Positions 11,219 to 22,900 of a stretch of 64,000 nt of DNA are shown here, piece by piece. Each line of letters opens with the position of its first letter. Positions within the stretch are counted from its first letter, which is position 1. A program made the position numbers and the translations under genes. The DNA comes from Centroberyx gerrardi. Its lineage: Eukaryota; Chordata; Actinopteri; Beryciformes; Berycidae. The notes below the pieces were generated by a model. That model was not told the DNA's origin, did not search any database, and worked only from the letters and a program-made list of their open reading frames with translations. The stretch is from assembly GCF_048128805.1 (NCBI RefSeq), contig NC_136003.1, positions 27,124,885 through 27,188,884 of the forward strand. Reading direction: 5' to 3'.

Positions 11219-11399
11219 CTCTGAATGAATTCCAGAGTACAGGCAGCCTGTTCTTGGTACTGAAGGTTGAATATATAGTAGATTGCAAACACAGAAGCAA
11301 GTCCCGTCAAAACGGTTGGTCTGATGCCCTCAGATATGACACGGCCCTCAAAGCGCCAAGCAGTATCAGGCGAGGACTTGCAGGTAGAGTGAGGGTCGT
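11219..11399 (-). pseudogene. Penultimate exon of the SAM domain-containing-3-like gene
   Basis: On the minus strand the exon reads DPHSTCKSSPDTAWRFEGR and then VLTGLASVFAIYYIFNLQY, ending TLEFIQ with a GTAAGA donor at 11218-11217. The phase matches the next exon at 10527. The hydrophobic LASVFAIYYIF and following QEQAACTLEF are characteristic of this fish family. The 5' boundary was chosen at the last AG before the open frame, because stops lie upstream. Confidence 0.55.
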
Positions 11400-11524
11400 C
11401 TCAACATCAGCTGCGGTGGCAGACACCTGTAGGGAACAGACAAAGACATCCATATTATGAATACCATAATATGGTTTTTAAGGAGGAATATAAACAAAAA
11501 GGTTAAGAATCAGAAAACACTGGG

Positions 11525-11850
11525 TGAAAGTAACCTAGAGACAGAAGTGGGCTTGTGAACAAAAGGTAATCCGTTCAAATTCCTGCACTAGCCGGGAAAA
11601 TCTAAGAAGGGGAAGTTAAATGCTGTCCCCTCCCCCACTATTTACTGTCACAATGCCTTTGAGTAGGCAATGAACCCCTAACTGCTCCAGTGGAACTGGT
11701 TATTGGCCAACACTAGAAGACCACAGTTGAACTGGGCAGCTCCCAGGTCTGGAAGTGTGTAAAAGTTTGAGGATGAGGCTGGGCATTGCTCAAAAAGAGC
11801 AAGCATCCTTAGCCAATCTGCTGTGAATAAATAAATATGGCATTCAAATT
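11525..11850 (+). mobile_element. tRNA-derived SINE
   Basis: A tRNA-like head with a B-box-like CGTTCAAATTCC near 11570 is followed by a tRNA-unrelated body and an A/T-rich tail (GAATAAATAAATATGG, from about 11826). The size, about 325 bp, fits fish SINEs. Confidence 0.55.
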
Positions 11851-11854
11851 AAAA

Positions 11855-12620
11855 AAACACTTCTGTAAGAAGGACCAGCCCTGTTAGGTTTTCTCCAAAG
11901 TGTGCCATCACAAACCACTTAATTGTCTTATATTTGGCATATCTGATAAGCTTAACTTGTTTTGCACCTGCATTTGTACTAACATTCTTACAAAAATGTG
12001 TATTGGTATTGGCCGATATGGGTGGGAGAATTTTGGACATCTGTATCGACCTCAAAAATGGCCTGGTGTCCGGCCCCTATGAATCGCAGTCTTTAGCACT
12101 TTTTGAATTTGCATGGCGATTCATAGCAGTCCGGCCTCAAGCCTATCCACTGGCAGCTATCTCAGACAGATACTGTCCGACATACTATGATAGCAAGATA
12201 GATTTCGCGATTGAGAGAGAGAAGAGAAGAGAGAGAGAGAGCAATGCATTTTGAGTAACTGTTTCCAGTAAAAGTATTGTCCAATACGGAGTACTGATCT
12301 GATCCATTACTATTAATAAGCAACATAAAGAAAACCATTAGCTCAATGCCATTAGATAAAATATGACTGAGGTGAAATCTTAATCGTGAAATTTTACACC
12401 ATTGGAGAACTGAATGTTTGTGAAAAATGCACAAATTAAACTCACTATGGTTTCTGTCATGTTACATGTGACTCTTGGTATCAGAATGTTTCTGGGTAAA
12501 TTCTATACCAGTTGTCTATACCTGTACCCTATTTTAGTACGGTATCACCCTGATACCAGATACTAGTATAAGTATTGATGCATCCCTACTTAAATGCCAC
12601 ACTGAATTAACATACATGAC
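11855..12620. other. Non-coding stretch between relic exons
   Basis: No gene is recognised. A short inverted repeat (ATGAATCGC ... GCGATTCAT, 12078-12124) and a GA-rich run (12211-12242) are the only structure seen. The central exon of the SAM-like gene would be expected between 11400 and 12620 but is absent. Confidence 0.4.
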
Positions 12621-12825
12621 CTAATTTAAATGCATCCAGGAGTTTTCGGAGCTAAATGACAGGTAACAGATCAGCAATGTCTTTCTGCTGTACGTATTTC
12701 AGATCTTCTTTTGACTCCAAGCCACAGCTCTGAAGCTTAGAAATGATTTGCCACTGGGTCTCTTCAGAGAGATTTGGCAAGGTCTTGCAGATGATCCCCT
12801 TGATTTCTTCACTCAAGGTAGTCAT
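12621..12825 (-). pseudogene. First exon of the SAM-like gene, with in-frame stop
   Basis: On the minus strand, ATG at 12825-12823 opens MTTLSEEIKGIICKTLPNLS, then SKLQSCGLESKEDLKYVQQ and KDIADLLPVI, a SAM-like helical domain. TAG then interrupts (12655-12653) before LRKLLDAFKL. In this family the position is expected to be glutamine (CAG), so a single C-to-T change probably made the stop. A GT donor follows at 12620. With the missing central exon, this marks the copy as dead. Confidence 0.55.
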
Positions 12826-13073
12826 TATTCTGGAATAAAGGGAAATAATGAATAATGATATTGAAGAATTATCACTGGTGTGCCATGGACAGTGTACTCA
12901 GGCAAGGGGTAGTAATCAAGCAGGTTCTCCTGATTAACACTGCTGAATCCTTATGAACGAGAACCACTTTGATTTTTCCGACTACAAGCCCCTCATCATC
13001 ATCACAATCACAATGAACATGTTCTTTTTGTATTTTGTACCCTTCACAGTCACTTCATGGGCTATCGGAGTGT

Positions 13074-13448
13074 TTACAGCCTCAAAATTATGATGGCAAC
13101 TGCTTCTCTAATGTCATCATTGTAGTCGCCTGAGAAAAACTGTGCCTTCTCAACTAAAACAGCTGGAGGGAAGAAGTTGCCAGCACTCAGAAAAGCCTGT
13201 AGAAGCTGATTCTCTGCAAGAGTAGAGCTTGGATTCTTAAAGTTACGCAATTTCCTCAAACACTGTTTAAAATATGTGTTTGCTCTCAAATCTTAATGTC
13301 CACAGACGAATAAGTGGCCCAAACTGGACTATGAGCTCTGGATAATGACTGACATAATGATGTTTGGGCTTTACTGGGTGATCAGGAAAGGCTTGCTTTC
13401 TGCAATGCAAATATTCATCGATCAGAACTCTTAGACAGGCTATCTGGC
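13074..13448 (-). pseudogene. Transposase-like (TNP2-type?) C-terminal relic
   Basis: On the minus strand the frame reads KPKHHYVSHYPELIVQFG and PLIRLWTLRFESKH, then shifts frame near 13275 and continues YFKQCLRKLRNFKN, ENQLLQAFLSAGNFFPP and DYNDDIREAV. I recognise this as the C-terminal part of a large multicopy fish and cnidarian protein that probably belongs to a DNA transposon. The domain name is uncertain. The frameshift and missing N-terminus make it a relic. Confidence 0.5.
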
Positions 13449-13600
13449 CAGTTGAAAGGCAAGGCAGGGCAAGTTTATTTATATAGCACATTTCATACAC
13501 AACGGCAATTCAAAGTGATTTACATTAATACAAATAAAGACAGATAAAAAGACAGTGCAAGATTAAAAAGATTGAAAAGTGAAAGTGCATAAAAATTTGT
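13449..13600 (-). mobile_element. L2-like LINE 3' end
   Basis: GGCAAGTTTATTTATATAGC and the following AATTCAAAGTGATTTACAT are the reverse complement of the common L2 3' tail. It truncates the transposase-like relic on its right side. Confidence 0.55.
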
Positions 13601-14717
13601 ATTTTTATGAATTTTCATGTGCCTTACATAAGCCAATATCGTGATACTGTTATAACCATAGACCTGACAGGAGAATATTTTTGCTGCCTATGCCAATGGG
13701 GGGGAAAAATCAAGTAGCCTACACAATTGCAAGACTTTTACTCAAGATTGTCAATTCCATTTAATCAACATTCAAAATTAGTGTTGACACTAACCAAATG
13801 CTACCAAATTAATATGGTAATTAGGCTAAATTGACAAGAAGCCCAATATAGAATTACTGGCTGCTTTCCTGCACCACCTGTATCAATCTTCCCGCTGAAA
13901 TTTCTAATCTTAAACCAAGTCGCATTGTTAACCTTGATTGGCTATGAAATCAACAGAGTAAGAGAAATCAATGTTTTAATTGTCTGTAAACACCAACAAT
14001 ATAGATAAACCACCATTCTACCTTGAAATGATCCCATCATCATTCCAACCGTCATATTTGTTTAGTGTTTTTTCGTGGCAAAAAAAATTACATTTGAAAG
14101 CAAGTGGCTGATTATCAATACGTGTTCTTGTGCGTTCTTGTGTCCTCCGTGATGCGTTTACGTAATATCTAACTCCAAATCAAATGAACGACAGGATGGA
14201 GGATGGATAGAAACCCCGGAAGTTTCCTTGCCAACCTCAAAATATCGAGGATGCATCGGATGGTGACTTGACCGACAAGGACGAATTTAAAGCCCCAAGA
14301 TTTATTGCGACAACGGCAAGCAGTGCTGTAGTCTACAGTACAAAGCCGGTTAACAGCTGGGAAAATTAAGCTGTGTGTCTTAATTAATCATGCACGTGGT
14401 GTGAAGCACACAGTCCATCTCAAATTGCAAGGAAGCTTCTCTGTGCTTGCTTTGATGAGAAGAACGTTCTCCCCAAGACGACTTGGGAAGAACATTCTCC
14501 ACAAGGACACAAGTATTGGCTTGGCGTTCTTGGTTTTGATAATCAGCCTATACCTAACCGTCTGACTGTAGCTCACGATCTGACTTCTGGTCGCTACTTC
14601 TTTGGGTGTTTTGAGGCTCAGGAACCAAATGGTTCCATTAGCGCCCTCTGTGGCGACTGTCGATATAACTATCTGACTCAGAAATAATAAGAACTCTGTC
14701 ATTCAGATTTTAGCTAT
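13601..14717. other. Unannotated stretch
   Basis: I see no gene, splice-consistent exon or clear repeat boundary here. An open minus-strand stretch at 14388-14702 has no recognisable domain. Confidence 0.4.
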
Positions 14718-17175
14718 GTGTGCGCGGCCGTTCTGGACCGTTCAGAACTTCCAGATGGCCAATCTGTCTCTGGTCTGTGCTCAGTGGAGAAGGAATGGAC
14801 ATCTTGCCCTCCTGGTCCTGTAAAGGTGAGGGCTAAAGCTGCAATGAGGGACGCACAGAGGCTGCTCGACCGATCAGTCCAAGCTAGTAAAAGGCGCCAC
14901 TGGAAACTACAGCAGGAAAATATTCAAGAACTCGAGAGCACTGACCCAAGGGCCTTCTGGCGGCATGTCAACCAGCTTGGTGTTGGTAGCAAATGCATCA
15001 CATCCCCTGGGAGGTCCACGGGCCTGATGGGTCTATTCAAATTGACAAAAAAACTGTTTTAGAGACTTGGAAAAATTTGTTGGCCGGCCTCTTTCAATCC
15101 GCCCATCATAGTGACTCCAGGACCCGGACCAGAGACAATGCACACTCTAACCCTGACTTCCCCCTGAACCAACATATTAGTGAGAATGGGATTGTAAAAA
15201 TCCTTCAAACAGCTAAGAAAGGTTATGGTTATGATGGGTTACCAGTTGATGTGCTGAAAAATGTTAATGCACTGAATATCCTGCATAAGCTTTTGAATCA
15301 TGGACCATGGACCATGAGTCTGCAATGAAGATGAAATGAATGAATGAATGAATGAATGATAATCAATGTCTTCTACACGGTGTAATCCCAGAGATGTGGA
15401 AATATGGGATCATCAATCCTATCCCTAAACTGGGGGAAAAGATAAAAGAATCCCTTTAAACTATCGGGGCATTACTTTGACCTCTGCTGTGTATAAGCTG
15501 TTTTGTAGTGTGTTATTTAATCGCATCTCTGAATGGGCTGAGACCAACAACATCATAGCAGACGAACAAAATGGGTTCAGAAAGAAACTGAGTTGTCTGG
15601 ATCACATTGCCACCTTAACCACAATTATAGACTCTAGGAAGAACCTAAAGAAGCCAAATTTCTGCTCCTTCATTGATTTCTCTAAAGCTTTTGACCATAT
15701 TGACTGGAACTTGCTCTGGGATAAACTGTCATTACTGGGCCTAAATGGCAACATCTTGAATTGTCGTATTGCTATGTATGAAAAGGTGAAGTGTTGTGTC
15801 CGTGTCAATGGCTGTCTTACAGACTGGTTCCCAGTTGATATTGGAGTAAAACAAGGTTGTATTTTATCCCCCATTGTGTTTTCTATGTACATAAATGATC
15901 TTTCTCTGTCAATCAAAGCCTTAGGTAAGGGTGTCTGTATAGATAATGAAAAAATATCCATCCTCTTATATGCAGATGACATTGTCTTAATTTCTGAAAC
16001 TGAAGAAGAATTACAGGAGATGTTAGACCTTGTCCATAACTGGTGTCAGGATTGGAAACTGAACATAAATGTTGACAAAACAAAGGTGGTGCATTTTAGA
16101 AACCCACCAGTTCCCTTAACTTTGTTCAGATTTTCATGTGGCCCTTCAGCACTGGAAGACGTTAAGGAGTATACATATTTGGGGCTGATCCTAACAGAGT
16201 TTTTAAACTATGACAAAACTGTTAAGCATCTGGCAATGCATGTAAATAGAGCTCTGGGTGATATTATAGCCAAATGTAAATCTATGGGTGGCCTCCCTTT
16301 TACATGTTTCACCAAACTGTTTGAATCTCTGGTTTTACCCATTCTGACATATGCTGCTGCTGTCTGGGGTTACAAAAGCTATTCTGGTGTCAATGCTGTC
16401 TTTAACTGAGCATGCAGATTTTATCTAGGAGTTGGTAAATACACCTCAACTGCTGCCATACAGGGTGATATGGGTTGGAAAACTCTATGGCAACGCCAGT
16501 GGTCATGTATTTTTAAGAATTGGCAGAGGCTTTGTAGCATGACTGACAGGCAACTCTGTAAACGTGTGTTTCTGTGGGCTTTCCAATTGACTAATGTAAA
16601 AAAATATACTGTATGTACATGGTGAGAACTTTTTTTAGGTCTTTGCATAGGTCCCACCTTGCCCGCACAGATAGTCTATTCAAGAAATGACTTAAAGAAT
16701 TTTGACATTGCAGTGGCAGAGAGTGACGAACAGAAATGTTTCAGTTAATAAATAAACCTGAGGGTAACAAACTGCGCACTTATTGCCTATTTAAATGTAC
16801 TTTTGATACAGAGCCGTATGTACAAAGTATCTTATCAAGGCAGCACAGAAGCACCTTTGCTAAATTCAGATGTGGAGTTGCACCTTTAGCTATAGAAACT
16901 GGTAGGTACACAAACACCCCACCTAATAGACAGTTCTGTGCCCTGTGTAATGATGGTTCTATTGAATCGGAAGCCCATGTACTCCTACACTGTGAACTCT
17001 ATACAGACATTTGTTCTCAATTATTTTTTCAACTTTCAAACCATGTTGCAAATGTTAATGAGTATGATGATTTAAATAAATTGTGTGTAATTTTAGCTAG
17101 TAAACATTGTATCAACGAATGTGCCAAAGCCTGCCACCTCATCCTTAACAGAAGACGTTCATGAGTGTCTAAATT
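14718..17175 (+). mobile_element. Non-LTR retrotransposon with degenerate pol
   Basis: Successive frames (14718-15062, 14993-15315, 15477-16409, 16736-17164) encode one pol: an N-terminal linker (DPRAFWRHVNQLG, KKGYGYDGLPVDVLKN), a reverse transcriptase with NGFRKKLSCLDHIATL, FIDFSKAFDHIDW, GVKQGCILSPIVFSMYINDL and the catalytic LLYADDIVLIS near 15970, and a C-terminal knuckle-like CALC...SEAHVLLHC. A GAAT tandem repeat (15337-15358) interrupts the frame, and stops lie at 16407 and beyond. The endonuclease domain is missing. The YADD-type reverse transcriptase with a C-terminal Cys-His motif suggests the I/Nimb/Tx group, clade not settled. Confidence 0.8.
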
Positions 17176-17229
17176 TTATAATGCAAGTGCAATGCAATGC
17201 ACTAAGATTGTTTTATATGACCTCTATTC

Positions 17230-17230
<1 letters not shown>

Positions 17231-17266
<36 letters not shown>

Positions 17267-17315
17267 ATCTATGTATCTGCACAAATGTATGTACTTATGT
17301 GTGTATATTTGTGTC

Positions 17316-17362
<47 letters not shown>

Positions 17363-17380
17363 ATATACACACACACATTA
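17231..17380. repeat. Compound (TG)n/(TA)n/(GTAT)n microsatellite
   Basis: TG, GTAT, TA and CA simple repeats follow the LINE 3' end directly. The open frames across them are artefacts. Confidence 0.85.
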
Positions 17381-17584
17381 TGTAGTATTTTTTATGTGTA
17401 TTTATTTTTAGCCTGTGTCTCATAACTCTAAGTGAGTGGTCCTCAACCTCTTTTTTATTGGGGTAATGTGTTTTTTTTTTTGCTGTTTTATCTATATGTT
17501 TAGGAGTGACATAAATAAGCTGCATCTATCTAAACTGTATCTATCTTGGTCGGTAGCCCCTTTGCAGGTAAAACAACACTGTTC

Positions 17585-18712
17585 TCAAGGTTGGATCCTT
17601 CTCCTGAAGACTTTGCCACTGGGCTGGTGTGCGTTCAGGAAACAGGGGCATCCCAAGTGTCGTATCTCAGCAGTCCCTTCCCTGGTCCTCTCTCTTTCTG
17701 CTCCGATGCACATTGCTCTGGCCAACTGAGCTTCGACATAGGAAATGGATGGAATTTCCACCCCCTCTCTTCTTTCTTCTTCCGACTCTGGCACTTCCAA
17801 GTCTGGTGAAAAACGGGACAGTGCATCTGCACTCTGGTTAAGGCGTCTTGGCCTATACTTCATTTCAAACTGAAAACTTGCCAGGCGTGCTGCCCATCTT
17901 TGCTTGAGTTTAAGTGCACTAGGGGATTATTATCCGGAGCTGTTTTTTTTAATCATTTTTTTTCTGAGGGGCTCAAACTTCTACTAGCAAATCCAATTAC
18001 ACTTTCCTTCTCATCCTGAACCTGGGCAAGCACAGCTCCAAGGCCTCGATTACTGGCATCTGTATACAGGATGAAAGGGAGGTCAAAATCAGCATATGCC
18101 AGGATTGGTGCAGTGTTTAGGGCCTTTTTCAAAGCATTAAAAGCGTCCTCACAAGCTGTATTCCATTTGGTGAGGGACAGGTGACCCTGAGTCTTAGTGT
18201 TCTTCTGGACTAACATCTGATTCAGTGGGCTAACAATCTTAACAAAGTCCTTCACAAACCTGCGGTAATATCCCGCTAGGCCAAGGAAAGACTGTAGTTG
18301 TTTTACAGTTTTTGGAGTAGGCCAATCGTGGATGCATTTTACCTTATTGGGATCTGGAGCAATTCCTTTGGTTCAAATCCGGCGTCCCAGGTATTGCACT
18401 TCCTTTTTCAGAAAACAACATTTGTTAGACTTTAATTTAAGGCCATGTTTAGACAGTTTACCAAGTATTGAATCCAAATGGGCCAAGTGAGTGTCAAAGT
18501 CTGGGGAGAATATTATCACATCATCTAAGTAAATCAATAAAGACACATATGCATGAGTCTTTGAAATATAACCAGTGCATTAGACAGGCCAAAGGGCATC
18601 CGGGTAAACTCAAATAAACCCATGGGTGTGGTAAAACCTGTTTTTTCTCTGTCTGCAGGGGAAACCTCCACCTGCCAATATCCACTGGTTAGATCAAGTG
18701 TGGAAAAATATT
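17585..18712 (-). pseudogene. Ty3/gypsy pol relic (RT-RNase H)
   Basis: Read on the minus strand from 18712: STLDLTSGYWQVEVSPADRE, TRMPFGLSNA and the catalytic IYLDDVIIFSPDFD, then [10 protein letters not shown] and [16 protein letters not shown]. RNase H follows with [18 protein letters not shown] and YRPRRLNQSADALSRF. The order and motifs are those of Ty3/gypsy pol. An in-frame TGA near 18372 and other breaks kill it. Protease, integrase and LTRs are not recognised nearby. It lies 1.2 kb before SULT-1 in the opposite orientation. Confidence 0.85.
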
Positions 18713-19160
18713 ATGCTTGTAGACATACTCTTTAGGCTCGAGGCCCACTGTTAGGGGTTGTTTCCTGCTTCTCAGGTGGTTGCGGTTGGATTTGCTGGTC
18801 GTGCCGCTCAGATTGTCTCTTAGTACCCCAGTAGTCAGGCTGCTTCCCAACCACAGCTCTCGGGACATCAACTTGGTCTTCAGACAGGTAAGTGGACCTC
18901 GGCCTACACAGAGCACAGGGAGACTGGTCACACAGAGCACAGGGAGAGCCTCTGTTTGCTACATCTGGCTGTTTAAATATGCAGTGGAGTGGGCCACACA
19001 ATGCACTGTTCAATTAACCCACTACAACCAATTCACTGTAAATAGGTAAAGCTCTCTCCACCACACACACACACACACACACAACACCAGTGTCCATACA
19101 GGTCCCTGTTACATTGACAATCAGAGGCATTCCTACGTTTGTTTTGGAAAAAATAGTGGC
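18713..19160. other. Unannotated stretch with a CA repeat
   Basis: There is no recognisable coding sequence. A short direct repeat (CACAGAGCACAGGGAGA) occurs twice at 18907-18948, and a (CA)n run lies at 19061-19082. Confidence 0.4.
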
Positions 19161-19289
19161 GATCACAACAGTACAATCAAAACAAAGATAAAACAGAGAA
19201 AGCCTGGTATAAGGTTGGGATGACTGGAGGTTTTCCAGGTCAGTTTCTTATTTAATTTATACTGTATAGTCTGCTTCTTCTTGAGAGAG

Positions 19290-19902
19290 AGAGAGAGAGA
19301 GAGAGAAACAGGGAGGTAGCCGTAGAAGCCGAGATCCGGTAGTAAGGATGTAACATTGACCAAAAATTACAATTCGCATATTTAAATATGAAATACAAAT
19401 AAAATAGATATTTATCGATATTTTGTTATATATATTTGTTTTATTAGTAACGTTAATGTATTGCCTAGTGCCAAATGTATCAGCTATTTTGATCAGGTGA
19501 AGCTGCAGCCACACTGGTCCGTCAGGAAAGGGACAGAATTACTGATGGATAGATTTCTTTTTTTTTTTTCAGTTTTGTAACGTCAACGTGTTACATGGAG
19601 GTGGGGCTAGGAATTGCAACAACACAATACCTCCTTGCAATTCCTACTGTTCGCTGATAGAGGTCGATATATGTCTTACTTAATGCTGCTTTAAATAACC
19701 ATCAATGTTGGTGGCAGCAGTGTGTAGCCTACCCATATTTCAGATGTGAAGAAAAACAGGCACTGTACTGTTGACTACATGAGGAAATCAACGTTTCAAA
19801 ATCCAGTTACTGTGCATGTGTGCAGTTAGATTTTCCGTTCCTCTTTGCGTTGCAGCTTCATATATGTAAATACTTTATCTTTTTGTCCGATTCAGAAGAC
19901 CA
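19290..19902 (+). promoter_or_regulatory. SULT-1 5' flank, conserved with SULT-2
   Basis: Sequence from about 19290 to the start codon is homologous to 59170-59918 before SULT-2, so the duplicated unit includes the 5' region and probably the promoter and 5' UTR. Shared landmarks are ATAGAGGTCGATA, GGTGGCAGCAGTGTGTA and the pre-ATG pyrimidine-rich stretch. A short segment (19612-19636) is inverted relative to SULT-2. No TATA box is claimed. Confidence 0.5.
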
Positions 19903-22900
19903 ATGGAGCAGATCACCGACTACCTTTGCAGGTATAAGAACTACAATTTTTTTCTTGGCCTCACCACTGCAGAATACATTGATTCACTCCAGAGCTTTGA
20001 GATCCGTGACAGTGACACATTCCTTGTCACTTATCCAAAGTCAGGTGAGTGAAACAATTCTTCAAATAGGCTATCCATCATTTGTTGCACTCGCAATTTT
20101 TGTCCTGGGTCCCCTCACTTTTATTAGGTTTTTTTTTTTAATATTCAGGGATCCCTTACAATGTTTTCAAAGCTTTTCATACATCCTGACACAGGCACCA
20201 TATGGACTCAAAACATCATCATCTCCATCTCTGAGTTAGAGAAAGATCTTGTTGCTTATCCCAACAACTTGGAGCAGATGCCATGGCTGGAGTACACGGA
20301 GGGTCGTGAAGACTCCTTCTCTCTCCGACCTTCCCCGCGGCTTTTCACCTCTCACCTCACCCCGGCTCTCATGCCTCAAGGACTGAAGGACAAGAGGGCA
20401 AAGGTAACAGATTGCGATCTATAGCCTACTGTATCGCTGCCTTATCTACCCCGGTTCCTGGCTAATGCCGCACTATACGACGAGAAAGCACCGCCCGACT
20501 CCTTTCAGAAATCAGGCTTACTGTTGCTTTGGTTATCGGCTAACCTATACATTATAGATCATGACTTAACACCTTTTCTGAATCGTTAGGAGTCGCCTGT
20601 CAATTCGGTGTACATGCAGTCCACCAAACAGCACTTAATTGAGTAAGATTTTCACTTTTGTAACTGGTTTGAATTTTACGATTTCAAAAGTGGGCAGCAG
20701 CGAGCAGTGCGAAGTGAATCCTAAACATTTACATTTTATTGAAGTAACTGCTGTTTGGTGGATCACATGTATGCCGAATTTACCAGAAGACGCTGTCGAT
20801 TCAGAAAAGATAACGTTATTGATTCAAGTTCTACGGTACGTTTGCCGAAAATCGACGCAGCGTTAAACAGACAGATATTTGAATGGAGTTTGGGGTGACT
20901 TTCTTTCCACATGTATCAGGCGTAGCTCTGAGCTGATTGTTTTTTTTTATTTGTTTTTTTTATGGCAGATTATCTATGTGATGCGGAACCCAAAGGACGT
21001 CGTCGTCTCCTATTTCCACTTCTGCAGCGTCTGTGCCCACATGGAGACCCCAAAGAGTTTTGAGGACTTTTTGGAGCACTATCTGGTGGGGAAGGGTAAG
21101 GTTAAGGTACCTCAGCTCTACATGATAGTCAGTTTACATTGTATGGGGGCACCGTGAAGTGATTGCTCTCCTCTAATCTCATCTGCTGTATATATTAGAC
21201 AAGCACAATAAAAGAGTTGTTTATTTTCGATTTACCATGTAGAAATGGGAATTGTGTTGAGATATGCATACAAGAACAGTCTCGGTATTATGAGGAGCCG
21301 CATAGGCCATATTGCAAACTATGCTCCTATATACACATATGAAACACACACATACTACATTAGTCCCTCCAGGATTCCGCGGGAAAAAATCCCAAATTCC
21401 GAGGTAATTCTGCGGCTAGAAATAATTATTCTACGATATTCCACGGACATTAGGAAAAACAGCTATAAATGATCAGTTATTCTGAAAAATACATATTTAT
21501 TCATCAATCCAGTTAAAACGGAAATGTAATAAATTCATAAAATAAACATGCTCCTTCTAAACTCCTACTGTGGAACTCTTGAAAAATAAGAGGGTTGAAC
21601 CTCCACATGTGTAAACATTAATAAGATGGAATGAAAAAATGAACCACTGTAAAATAAATATATGGGAGCAGTGGCAGCAATGTGCAGCGTTCTCTTTCTT
21701 AAATACTTCAGCTCTGCTTCACTCCAGCAGCTGCTAAAAAGTTTATGGGACGCTTTCACAATATGTAAATGATCAAAAAGGGTGGAAGTACGGGGAGAAC
21801 AGTAATGCAAATAACGTCCCGGTATTTCACGTTTATGAATGAGAAAACACCATGACGGTATCTGCCCTAACGTCACGCTAAACCTGCCGGTAAGTTTTAT
21901 GAATGAGCCCCATAATGTAACGTTATGCAAATTAGGTCAAGAGATGACAGCTGACGAGGGGAAACTGAAACTAAAACTCACCTTTATAATCGAAGAGGGA
22001 ACTTGTAGCCTTTTCTCTAGTTTAGATCCAGGAGTCAATAAAAATAGTCTTTGTCCTTCACCAATGTTAATTTTGGGCAGGTTGTGGAGCGATTTAGTGA
22101 AGGAGCTGGCAACAGGAAGTTGTAATACACCTGTTTCTCAATTCGGAAGCTGTTAACATGACAATGTGAAAAGGGCCTATACCCTAGTGATATCTAGTGG
22201 TAATTTTGAAAAAATCATGTTTTTGAGAGTGAATGCTGCTTTTTCCGCAGACGAACGCATATTCCGCGGGTGGACCTATTTTCCTTGGTAAATTCTGCGA
22301 TCGCAGAATCGCGGAATCCTGGAGGGTCTAATACATATACTCTGTGTACTCACACACACACACACAGGTGAAACACTCACACATACACAAGTGAAACATT
22401 TGTACATTCATATGTGAAACACTCACACATAGCCTAGCCTACACATATACTCCTGTATATCCACACGCACACATATGAAACGCTTGCACATTACAAGTGA
22501 AACATTTATACATATGTATCTGAAACACTCACACACACACACGTGAAACACTTGCATATACATTGGTGAAACACTTGTACATAGCCTAGTACATATATGA
22601 AACTACTGCATATAACACCTCTGCATGCATACGTTAAACCCTTGTACATGAATGCGTAAATTAAAAGTATACATATATGTACAAGTATTTCATATATATG
22701 AGTGTTTCATATGCATGTGTGAGTTTCTCACATGTAGATGTATGAGTGATCTCAGTATAAACGGAAGGCATCTCAGTATAAACGGAAGGCGGAAGTAAAG
22801 CGCGCCCCCAGATGTATGGAGGGTTTTAAGGGCCGAAACAAAATATATAAATACAAATTATATAATTAAATGCTTAAATAAATGAATAAATATATAATTA

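Larger units (their letters stand above)
8198..13450 (-). mobile_element. Possible decayed CACTA/EnSpm-type transposon region
   Basis: The left border of a new repeat is CACTGTAAAG at 8198, which interrupts the Tc1 block; CACTG is a usual EnSpm terminus in vertebrates. Within the interval, on the minus strand, lie exon relics of two proteins that I recall as frequent, repeated neighbours in fish genomes: a large protein with KPKHHY..FGPLIRLWTLRFESKH, and a SAM-domain protein ending in RRFIGINPERGTKAG. No matching right terminus was found. Assignment to one element is inference. Confidence 0.35.

Noticed and set aside
14388..14702. Minus-strand open frame of 104 codons
   Set aside because: No domain, no splice-compatible neighbours and no homologous copy in the window.
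17295..17525. Open frames over CA/TA repeats (also 28441-28940 and 22331-22745)
   Set aside because: The peptides are simple translations of microsatellites (HTHTHT, YVCMYV) with no domain.
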